DNA of 6,754 nt from Ramlibacter sp. (GTDB taxonomy: Bacteria > Pseudomonadota > Gammaproteobacteria > Burkholderiales > Burkholderiaceae_C): NCBI GenBank assembly GCA_025351615.1, contig JANXVP010000124.1:1-6754 (forward strand), given 5' to 3'. Within the stretch, counting starts at the first letter, position 1; every line of letters begins with the position of its first letter. A program made the translations under genes and the position numbers. Shown here piece after piece: positions 1 to 5,939 of the stretch. The notes under the pieces are model-generated. The model saw nothing but the letters and a program-made list of their open reading frames with translations. It made no database searches and had not been told where the DNA came from.

Positions 1-772
1 GCACGAACCCCGGATCGTTGCGTCCGAACAGCAGGGCGGCCAGTGTCCCGCCAACCATCGCCATCAGCGAATTCACCGCCACCAGGCCGGAAATCTTGTC
101 AATCGTCTGGGCGCTCATCACGTTGAAGCCGAACCAGCCGACAGTCAGAATCCAGGCCCCGAGCGCCAGGAACGGAATACTGGAAGGCGGGTGCGCGGAG
201 ATCGCCCCGTCCTTGCGGTAGCGGTTGCTGCGCGCGCCCAGCAGCACGACGGCCGGGAGCGCCAGCCAGCCGCCGAGGGCGTGGACGACGACCGACCCCG
301 CGAAATCGTGGAACTCCTCGCCGGTCAGGGACTTGATCCAGGCCTGGACGCCGAAGTGCTGGTTCCACACCACGCCTTCGAACAAGGGGTACACCAGCCC
401 GACGATCACTGCCGTCGCCAGCAGCTGGGGCCAGAAGCGCGCCCGCTCGGCGACCCCGCCCGAGATGATTGCGGGAATCGCTGCGGCGAACGTCAGCAGG
501 AAGAAAAACCTCACGAGCTCATAACCGTTGCGCGCTGCGAGCTGCTCGGCGCCGACGAAGAAATGGGTGCCATAGGCCACGCCATAACCGACCAGGAAAT
601 ACATGACGGTGGAGACCGAGAAGTCCGTCAGGATCTTGACCAGCGCGTTGACCTGGTTCTTCTTGCGAACGGTTCCCAGCTCCAGGAACGCGAAACCCGC
701 GTGCATGGCAAGCACCATGACGCCCCCCAGCAGGATGAACAACGCATCCGTGCTCTGTTTGAGTGCTTCCAT
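1..772 (-). CDS. amt: Ammonium transporter, Amt family (N-terminal 257 residues; cut by window edge)
   Basis: This is an inner-membrane channel that conducts ammonium or ammonia, by homology a trimer of polytopic subunits. Translating the minus strand from the ATG at 772 gives 257 residues with no stop before the window edge; family members are about 400 residues or more. The Amt signature is intact: DFAGS at 156-160, followed by VVVH and GGWLALP, ending in GAR at 179-181. Asp156 and the pore His164 (first of the twin histidines) are present, as are Phe91 and Phe95 (spaced like the AmtB phenylalanine gate), Trp136, and Phe216 in WFGFN. The second pore histidine lies outside the window. The N terminus runs straight into a membrane helix, with no obvious cleaved signal peptide. 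An AAAGAGG ribosome binding site (784-778) lies 5 bases before the ATG. The gene is divergent from metX. No PII gene (glnK) precedes it; one could follow outside the window. Confidence 0.95.
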   Translation of the reverse strand, partial: MEALKQSTDALFILLGGVMVLAMHAGFAFLELGTVRKKNQVNALVKILTDFSVSTVMYFLVGYGVAYGTHFFVGAEQLAARNGYELVRFFFLLTFAAAIPAIISGGVAERARFWPQLLATAVIVGLVYPLFEGVVWNQHFGVQAWIKSLTGEEFHDFAGSVVVHALGGWLALPAVVLLGARSNRYRKDGAISAHPPSSIPFLALGAWILTVGWFGFNVMSAQTIDKISGLVAVNSLMAMVGGTLAALLFGRNDPGFV

Positions 773-858
773 GCGAACCTCTTTGGATTGATTTGCCTGT
801 TATTGGTGCGCATTCTCTCGCAACCTGCGCGCGGCGACATGGGGGGCTGCGTTGGCGT

Positions 859-867
859 TGATATACT
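859..867 (+). promoter_or_regulatory. Candidate extended -10 promoter for metXW
   Basis: TGATATACT fits an extended -10 element (TGn followed by TATACT, 5 of 6 matches to TATAAT). No convincing -35 lies 16-18 bases upstream, as is common for extended -10 promoters. The expected transcription start, 7 bases past the hexamer, is A874. That is the first base of riboswitch stem P1, so the aptamer would sit at the very 5' end of the transcript. The location is supported only by this motif and its fit to the RNA element. Confidence 0.5.
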
Positions 868-870
868 GGG

Positions 871-925
871 GTCAGCGCCGATTTGCCCCAGCTTGCGGGC
901 GCTCAATAAATTCAGCTAAAGACCG
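871..925 (+). promoter_or_regulatory. SAM-II (SAM-alpha) riboswitch upstream of metX
   Basis: This leader RNA binds S-adenosylmethionine and controls the methionine gene behind it. Stem P1 is AGCGCC (874-879) paired perfectly with GGCGCT (898-903). The loop starts with the conserved GATTT (880-884) and contains CTTGCGGGCGCT, comparable to GCAAGCGCG in known SAM-II RNAs. After P1 come AATAAAT (905-911) and the hallmark AGCTAAA (914-920). Loop bases AGCT (890-893) are complementary to AGCT (914-917), consistent with the P2 pseudoknot. The order, spacing and conserved blocks match my memory of the SAM-II consensus (metA/metX leader of alphaproteobacteria), and the downstream gene is metX, the expected target. 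No covariance-model search was possible here. Confidence 0.9.
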
Positions 926-934
926 ACCGCCAGC

Positions 935-972
935 ACCCGGCCTCGTTTCCTTAGCGATGCCGGGTTTTTTTT
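935..972 (+). terminator. Intrinsic terminator in the metX leader (attenuator)
   Basis: ACCCGGC (935-941) pairs with GCCGGGT (959-965). After one C/T mismatch, TCG (943-945) pairs with CGA (955-957) and closes a short loop. A run of eight T residues (965-972) follows directly. The hairpin lies 10 bases after the riboswitch and ends 13 bases before the metX ATG, so it acts on metXW rather than on an upstream gene. Together with the aptamer it forms a transcription-attenuation switch. TTAGC at 951-955, in the upper stem and loop, can pair with GCTAA of the aptamer (915-919), giving a possible antiterminator. Confidence 0.88.
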
Positions 973-985
973 GGCCTCATTCCTG

Positions 986-2140
986 ATGATCGTTTCGCCC
1001 CAGTCGATGTCGTTCAGCGAGCCGCTTGCCTTGCAAAGCGGCGCGTCGATCCGCGATTACGCGCTGGCGTTCGAAACCTGCGGCACGCTCAACGCCGGGC
1101 GCAGCAATGCGGTGCTCATCTGCCACGCTCTGAACGCTTCGCACCACGTTGCCGGCAGCTATGCCGGCCGACCGGATTCCCAGGGGTGGTGGGACACGAT
1201 GATCGGCCCGGGCAAGCCGGTCGACACGGACCGCTTCTTCGTCATCGGCGTCAACAACCTCGGCTCATGCTTCGGCTCGACCGGCCCGATGCACATCAAT
1301 CCGGACACCGGGCAGGTGTATGGCGCCGATTTTCCGGTGGTGACGGTGGAGGACTGGGTCGACGCGCAGGCCCGGCTGCTGGATCGGCTCGAGATCGGGA
1401 CGCTGGCTGCGGTCATGGGCGGCAGCCTCGGCGGCATGCAGGCGCTGTCGTGGACGCTGCAGTACCCCCAACGGGTCAGGCATGGTGTGGTCATCGCCAG
1501 CGCCCCGAACCTGACCGCGGAGAACATCGCCTTCAACGAGGTCGCGCGACGGGCGATCGTGACGGACCCCGACTTCCATGGCGGCAACTTCTACCAGCAT
1601 GCAGTGGTGCCCAAACGCGGCTTGCGGATCGCCCGGATGATCGGCCACATCACTTATCTTTCCGATGACGTGATGAACGAAAAATTCGGCCGCCGTCTGC
1701 GCAGCGCAGCCACCGGTGCCGGGGATGCGCCGGATGGCACGGACTTGCGCTACACCACGCAGGACGTCGAATTCCAGATCGAAAGCTATCTGCGCTACCA
1801 GGGCGACAAGTTCAGCGAATATTTCGACGCCAACACCTATCTGCTGATCACCCGTGCGCTGGACTACTTCGACCCGGCGCTGCGGTACGGAGGCGATCTT
1901 TCAAAGGCGCTTGCGCGTGCGACTGCCGCCTTCCTGCTCGTGAGTTTCAGCACCGACTGGCGATTTGCGCCGCGCCGCAGCCGCGAGCTCGTGAAAGCGC
2001 TGCTCGACAACCGGCGCGGTGTCAGCTATGCCGAGATCGACGCACCGCACGGGCACGACGCCTTTCTGCTCGAAGACGAACGCTATCTCGGGGTGGTGCG
2101 CGCCTATTTCGAACGGATCGCGAAGGAAGCGGCCTCATGA
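986..2140 (+). CDS. metX: Homoserine O-acyltransferase MetX (probably O-succinyltransferase, MetXS)
   Basis: This cytoplasmic alpha/beta-hydrolase-fold enzyme transfers an acyl group from acyl-CoA to the hydroxyl of homoserine, the first dedicated step to methionine. From ATG 986 it has 384 residues, a normal length. The nucleophile elbow is GGSLGGMQ with Ser147. Asp324 (in STDWRF) and His357 (in PHGHDAF) complete the catalytic triad. [12 protein letters not shown] at 46-57 and [13 protein letters not shown] at 89-101 are family hallmarks. Arg326, two residues after the catalytic Asp, sits at the site linked to acyl-CoA specificity. Together with metW next door it favours succinyl-CoA; acetyl-CoA is not excluded. 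A TTG at 971 is also in frame but lies inside the terminator T-run, so ATG 986 is chosen; ATG 1007 is a shorter alternative. No Shine-Dalgarno is visible before either ATG. The gene overlaps metW by ATGA and is controlled by the SAM-II leader. Confidence 0.96.
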   Translation: MIVSPQSMSFSEPLALQSGASIRDYALAFETCGTLNAGRSNAVLICHALNASHHVAGSYAGRPDSQGWWDTMIGPGKPVDTDRFFVIGVNNLGSCFGSTGPMHINPDTGQVYGADFPVVTVEDWVDAQARLLDRLEIGTLAAVMGGSLGGMQALSWTLQYPQRVRHGVVIASAPNLTAENIAFNEVARRAIVTDPDFHGGNFYQHAVVPKRGLRIARMIGHITYLSDDVMNEKFGRRLRSAATGAGDAPDGTDLRYTTQDVEFQIESYLRYQGDKFSEYFDANTYLLITRALDYFDPALRYGGDLSKALARATAAFLLVSFSTDWRFAPRRSRELVKALLDNRRGVSYAEIDAPHGHDAFLLEDERYLGVVRAYFERIAKEAAS

Positions 2141-2757
2141 GCGATCAGCTCACGATGGAATCGATCGCCCGGCTGGTGCCCGAAGGCTCGCGGGTGCTCG
2201 ATCTCGGCTGCGGCGATGGCGCGCTGCTCGATTACCTGCAGCGCGAGCGCGGCTGTTACGGCTATGGGATCGAAATCGCCGACCACAACGTCCTGGCATG
2301 CGTCACGCGCGGCGTGAACGTGATCCAGCTGAACCTGGACGAGGGCCTGGCGATGTTCGACGACGGCTCGTTCGATGTGGTCCTGCAGATCGATACCCTG
2401 CAGCACCTGCGCAATGCCGAGACCATGCTGGTCGAGACGGCGCGCGTCGGTCGCGTCGGCATCGTTGCGTTTCCGAATTTCGCGCACTGGCCAAACCGCC
2501 TGTCGATCGCGCGTGGCCGCATGCCGGTGACCAGGCGCCTGCCTTACCAGTGGTACGACACGCCCAATATCCGGGTTGGCACCTTCAGGGATTTCGCGGC
2601 CCTTGCGACCAAGAACCGGCTGCGCATCCTGGATGCCTTCGGCCTGCAGGAAGGCCGCGAGCTGCGGCTCCTGCCCAACCTCAGGGCCGGAACCGCGGTC
2701 TTCAAGTTCGAACGCGACCGGGAGCGGGTCGCCGCTTCAGGCGGGAACCGGCCGTAA
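2137..2757 (+). CDS. metW: Methionine biosynthesis protein MetW (SAM-dependent methyltransferase fold)
   Basis: This 206-residue cytoplasmic protein of the MetW family has a class I methyltransferase fold. Motif I is VLDLGCGDG at 20-28, an acidic residue after strand 2 is Glu46 (GIEI), and [12 protein letters not shown] spans 79-90. The family-typical [10 protein letters not shown] (112-121) and [10 protein letters not shown] (135-144) are present. MetW is encoded beside metX in many proteobacteria and was shown genetically to take part in methionine synthesis in Pseudomonas putida. It is thought to support MetX activity, and its own methyl acceptor, if any, is unknown. The ATG overlaps the metX stop (ATGA), and an AAGGAAG ribosome binding site (2123-2129) lies 7 bases upstream inside metX, so the two are translated as one operon. 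The last 21 bases overlap the 3' end of the opposing transporter gene. Confidence 0.95.
   Translation: MSDQLTMESIARLVPEGSRVLDLGCGDGALLDYLQRERGCYGYGIEIADHNVLACVTRGVNVIQLNLDEGLAMFDDGSFDVVLQIDTLQHLRNAETMLVETARVGRVGIVAFPNFAHWPNRLSIARGRMPVTRRLPYQWYDTPNIRVGTFRDFAALATKNRLRILDAFGLQEGRELRLLPNLRAGTAVFKFERDRERVAASGGNRP
2737..2757. other. Tail-to-tail overlap of metW and the TRAP permease gene
   Basis: The metW stop (TAA, 2755-2757) lies inside the coding sequence of the opposing TRAP permease, whose stop (TGA on the minus strand) is at 2739-2737. The 21-base overlap leaves no intergenic space and no intrinsic terminator between the two convergent operons. Transcription of each must therefore end inside the other gene or depend on Rho. 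Confidence 0.9.
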
Positions 2758-4767
2758 CCTCAGGTACTGAAGCGTCAGCGCAACCATCACCAGCGCGATT
2801 CCCAGCAGGTCGGCGGCAACTGTGGGATAGACCAGGGCGAACCCGGCCGCGATCAGCATCACCCTTTCGAGCGTCGTCAGCTTTTTCCAGGCCCAACCCT
2901 GGAACCCGGCGGCCAGCGCCGCGACGCCGAGTGCCGCCGTGAACGTGACCTCGGCGATGGACCACCAGTTGGCGGCCGCGAGCGCCTTGGTCGATCCCAT
3001 GAGCAGCAAGCCCTGGCCGCTCGGATCCAGCACGAACATGAAAGGCACCAGGAACGCGGGAACCGTGTATTTCCAGCATTGCATGGTCGTCTTGTACGGA
3101 TCACCCCCGGTGATGGCGGCGGCGGCGAATGGCGACAGCGCCGTGGGAGGCGAGACTTCCGACAGCACGGCGTAGTAAAAGATGAACATGTGGGCGGCAA
3201 AGTCGGGCACGCCCAGCTTGATCAGCGCGGGCGCGGCGATCACTGCGCAGATGATGTAAGAGGCGGTCACCGGAACCGCCAGGCCGACGATCCAGACCAC
3301 CAGCGACGTATAGACGGCGGTCATCAGCAGCGAGCCGCCCGCCATGTCGATGACGATCGAGCTGAACTTCAGGCCGAGCCCGGTGAGCGTCACGACGCCG
3401 ACGATGATGCCGGCGCCCGCGCACGTCGCTGCGACGTTGAGCACGCCGATCGAGCCGCCCTCCAGGGCCTTGATGAGGCCCGACTGCCAGAACTTGCGCC
3501 CGATAGACCCGTCGCGGCTGAAGAGGTCGTACGGAATCAGCGCGCATTCCGGGCGCAGCATGCTGGTGACGAGCGCAACGACCGTGGCCCAGAACACCGA
3601 CAGTACCGGCGAAAAGCCCCACAGCATGAAGACCACGATCGAGATCAGGGACAGGAAGTGGAACCAGTACTTGCGCGTCAGGTTCCACACCGAGTCCACC
3701 TTCTCGAAGACCGTGTTTCCCATGCCATATTTGCGGGCGTCGATTTCCACCATCAGGAACAGCGCGAAGTAGAACAGCAGCGTCGGGATCACCGCCATCA
3801 GCAAGACGTCGAGGTACGAAATCTTGAGGAACTCCGCGATCAGGAAGGCCGCGGCGCCCAGCACGGGTGGCGAGATGATCGCACCCAGTCCCCCCGCGGC
3901 CAGCAGGCCGCCTGCGGCGTTCTTTTCGTACCCCACTTTGGCCAGCATCGGCCAGGCCACCGAGCCCAGCGTCACGGTGGTCGCGACGCCTGAGCCGGAC
4001 GGCCCGCCAAGCAGGAACGAGGCAAGGACCACCGTGCGCCCGGCGCCGGTCGGCTTGCCGCCCATCGCCGAAAAAGAGAAGTCGATGTAGAACTTGCCGG
4101 CGCCCGAATACTGGAGAAAGGCGCCGAAGATGGTGAACAGGATGATGAGGGACGAGGAGACGTCGACGGCAACTCCGAAGATCCCCTCGAAGGTCATGTA
4201 CAGGTGCCCGACCAGGCGTCCGACTTCGTAGCCCTTGTGGGTCCATGGCGCCGGCAGCCAGGCACCGAACAGCGCGTAAAGCACGAACACGCTGGTGATG
4301 GCCGGCATGATCCAGCCGGTGGTCCGTCGCATCGCTTCCAGCACCAGCATGATCAACGCCACGCCGAAGAAGATGTCCCACGGGTCGGGCGTCGTGTTGC
4401 GGTCGGCGAAATCGTCGCCTCCGGCGATCACATAGACGACCAGGGCGACAGACAGCAATGCGGCGACCCAGTCCCACCACATGATCCGGTGCCGGAAAGC
4501 CTTGCCGATCGGGAACAGCAGGAAGGTCAGGAACAGAACCATGCCGACGTGCACCGGCCGCAGGACCTGGGTCGGAACGATCCCGTAGGCAGCATACAGG
4601 TGGAACAAGGACATCACCACGGCCGCCAGCGTGATGAAGTGGGCGAGCCAGCCTCCGAGCCGGTTCGCCGCGCCTTCTTCTTCCTCGACGTAAAGCTGGG
4701 CTTTTTGCAGTGCTTCATCGCTGACGAGCGATGGCGCGACGGTGTCTGGCGGGGCCGGGTCGGTCAT
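2737..4767 (-). CDS. TRAP transporter fused permease subunit (DctQ-DctM fusion, TAXI type)
   Basis: This inner-membrane protein of 676 residues works with a periplasmic TAXI binding protein to import a small carboxylate, driven by an ion gradient. Residues 1-36 form a charged cytoplasmic tail containing EEEE. Hydrophobic segments near 41-62, 72-90 and 97-116, with the following ones to about 172, form the DctQ-like part. The DctM-like domain follows, with its conserved core GGPSGSGVATTVTLGS (254-269), VGYEKNAAGGLLAAGG (278-293) and ISPPVLGAAAFLIAEF (298-313). A second DctM-like repeat carries SEVSPPTALSPFAAAAI (536-552). Two or three further helices end the protein at 604-671. This architecture and length match the TRAP 4TM/12TM fusion family. 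The ATG lies 21 bases after the binding-protein stop, with only a weak ribosome binding site, so coupled translation is likely. The substrate cannot be read from the sequence. Confidence 0.95.
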   Translation of the reverse strand: MTDPAPPDTVAPSLVSDEALQKAQLYVEEEEGAANRLGGWLAHFITLAAVVMSLFHLYAAYGIVPTQVLRPVHVGMVLFLTFLLFPIGKAFRHRIMWWDWVAALLSVALVVYVIAGGDDFADRNTTPDPWDIFFGVALIMLVLEAMRRTTGWIMPAITSVFVLYALFGAWLPAPWTHKGYEVGRLVGHLYMTFEGIFGVAVDVSSSLIILFTIFGAFLQYSGAGKFYIDFSFSAMGGKPTGAGRTVVLASFLLGGPSGSGVATTVTLGSVAWPMLAKVGYEKNAAGGLLAAGGLGAIISPPVLGAAAFLIAEFLKISYLDVLLMAVIPTLLFYFALFLMVEIDARKYGMGNTVFEKVDSVWNLTRKYWFHFLSLISIVVFMLWGFSPVLSVFWATVVALVTSMLRPECALIPYDLFSRDGSIGRKFWQSGLIKALEGGSIGVLNVAATCAGAGIIVGVVTLTGLGLKFSSIVIDMAGGSLLMTAVYTSLVVWIVGLAVPVTASYIICAVIAAPALIKLGVPDFAAHMFIFYYAVLSEVSPPTALSPFAAAAITGGDPYKTTMQCWKYTVPAFLVPFMFVLDPSGQGLLLMGSTKALAAANWWSIAEVTFTAALGVAALAAGFQGWAWKKLTTLERVMLIAAGFALVYPTVAADLLGIALVMVALTLQYLRLRPVPA

Positions 4768-4788
4768 GGGCTGGACGATCGATGCTGG

Positions 4789-5748
4789 TCAGTTGAGCTT
4801 GATTCCTTTTTCCGCGAAGTACCTGAGCGCGCCGGGATGGAAGGGGATCGGCGTCGCGGCCGTCTTCTGGTTCTCCAGCTTGAAGTTTTCCGCCTCCTTG
4901 TGCACCGCGATCAGGTCGGTGCGCTTGTCGAAGATGGTCTTCACGATGTTGTAAGCCGTCTTGTCGTCCATGTTGGCGTGCGTCACCAGCAGGTTCATCA
5001 CAGTGGCCTGCCTGTTGTCGGTCTCCATGCCCCGGTAGGCTGCTTTCGGGATCGTGTCCTCCACGTACAGGTCGCCATACTTCTTGTTCATATTTGGAAC
5101 CAGGTCGGCGTGATCGATCATCCTGATCTTGGTGCCGGGTGTATTGGCCAGGTCCGTGACAGCGGCTGTCGGCAAGCCGCCCACCCAGAAAAAGGCGTCG
5201 ATCTTGTTGTCCTTGATCGCGTTCACGGATTCGGCGGCCCCCAGCCGTTCCCGCTTGACGTCCTTGTCCTTGTCGATGCCCGCGGCTTCGAGAATGCGAA
5301 AGGCCATCACTTCGGTCGCACTGCCCGGCGAGCCGGTCGAAATGTGCTTGCCCCTGAGGTCGGCGATCTTGCTGATCCCCCGGCCTTCGGTAGAGACGAC
5401 ATGCATCCGGTTCGGGTACAGCACCATCAGCGTGCGCAGCGGTACCTTGTGGCCCTTGAACTTGTCCTCGCCCTTGAACGCATCGAGGCCCGCATCGGCC
5501 ATCGTGAAGCCGATGTAAGGCTTGTCGGTGCCGATCAGCTTCAGGTTGTCGACCGAGCCGCCGGTGACTTCGGCCGTCGCCTGCATGCCGGGCACGGTCT
5601 TGGACAGAACGGCGGCCAGGCCGCCGCCCAGGGGGTAATACACGCCGCCGGTGCCGCCGGTGGCGATCGAGATGTTCTGTGCGCTGGATGCCGCGGCCCA
5701 CGCGAGCGCAGAGCCCACGATGGCGGTGCGCAGGAATTGAGTGATCAT
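4789..5748 (-). CDS. TRAP transporter solute-binding protein, TAXI family
   Basis: This is a periplasmic binding protein that delivers a substrate to the fused TRAP permease encoded directly downstream. It has 319 residues. A signal peptide covers about 1-23: Arg7, then a hydrophobic stretch AIVGSALAWAAASSA, with likely cleavage before QNISIAT. The mature N terminus carries the TAXI hallmark ATGGTGGVYYPLGGGLA (29-45). Other family-typical segments are DNLKLIG, GSPGSATEVMAFRILEAAG and FFWVGGLPTAAV. I chose ATG 5748 because AAGGAG (5760-5755) lies 6 bases upstream and the signal peptide starts there; a TTG at 5787 would add 13 residues before the signal and is unlikely. TAXI proteins with known ligands bind small carboxylates such as glutamate or 2-oxoglutarate. 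The ligand here is unknown, though the divergent dehydratase suggests a hydroxy or sugar acid. Confidence 0.95.
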   Translation of the reverse strand: MITQFLRTAIVGSALAWAAASSAQNISIATGGTGGVYYPLGGGLAAVLSKTVPGMQATAEVTGGSVDNLKLIGTDKPYIGFTMADAGLDAFKGEDKFKGHKVPLRTLMVLYPNRMHVVSTEGRGISKIADLRGKHISTGSPGSATEVMAFRILEAAGIDKDKDVKRERLGAAESVNAIKDNKIDAFFWVGGLPTAAVTDLANTPGTKIRMIDHADLVPNMNKKYGDLYVEDTIPKAAYRGMETDNRQATVMNLLVTHANMDDKTAYNIVKTIFDKRTDLIAVHKEAENFKLENQKTAATPIPFHPGALRYFAEKGIKLN

Positions 5749-5754
5749 GCTTGT

Positions 5755-5760
5755 CTCCTT
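5755..5760 (-). promoter_or_regulatory. Ribosome binding site of the TAXI binding-protein gene
   Basis: AAGGAG on the minus strand lies 6 bases before the ATG at 5748. It decides the start over the in-frame TTG at 5787. Confidence 0.85.
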
Positions 5761-5804
5761 GTTGTCGCTGGACGAAGCGCTTCCCAATGCGCGTCTCGCG
5801 GCAA

Positions 5805-5834
5805 ATGCTAGTTGATGCGTTCTGGCACTGTCAA
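5805..5834 (-). promoter_or_regulatory. Candidate sigma70 promoter for the TAXI-TRAP operon
   Basis: On the minus strand, a perfect -35 TTGACA (5834-5829) is followed after 18 bases by TAGCAT (5810-5805), 4 of 6 matches to the -10 consensus. Transcription would start near 5798, giving a leader of about 50 bases before the ATG at 5748. The site lies in the 191-base region shared with the divergent dehydratase gene. I found no comparably good promoter on the plus strand and no clear operator palindrome. Confidence 0.55.
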
Positions 5835-5939
5835 CGGCGCAAACACCGCCTACGCAAGTTCACAGAATGTGGGAGGCAATTACCATGCGGGGGCGAACGA
5901 CCGCGCGCGACGCACGCGGCACAGCTCACTGGAACCACC

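Noticed and set aside
773..860. Sigma54 (NtrC-type) promoter for amt
   Set aside because: I looked for the GG-N10-GC pattern with TGGCAC/TTGC flanks on the minus strand. Only partial matches with wrong spacing were found.
191..919. Open frame of 242 codons on the plus strand opposite amt
   Set aside because: It is an antisense shadow with a low-complexity, unnatural composition, while the minus strand encodes a clear Amt protein. It also runs through the promoter and riboswitch.
971..985. In-frame TTG at 971 as the metX start
   Set aside because: It lies within the terminator T-run, has no ribosome binding site, and adds residues not typical of the family. ATG 986 gives a normal MetX N terminus.
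3101..4480. Open frame of 459 codons on the minus strand inside the TRAP permease
   Set aside because: It is an Arg-rich frame-shifted shadow caused by high GC. The permease frame contains all family motifs.
4204..5811. Open frame of 535 codons on the plus strand across the transporter genes
   Set aside because: It spans two genes and their gap on the opposite strand, with His/Arg/Asp-rich composition typical of GC-rich antisense frames. The minus-strand products are clear.
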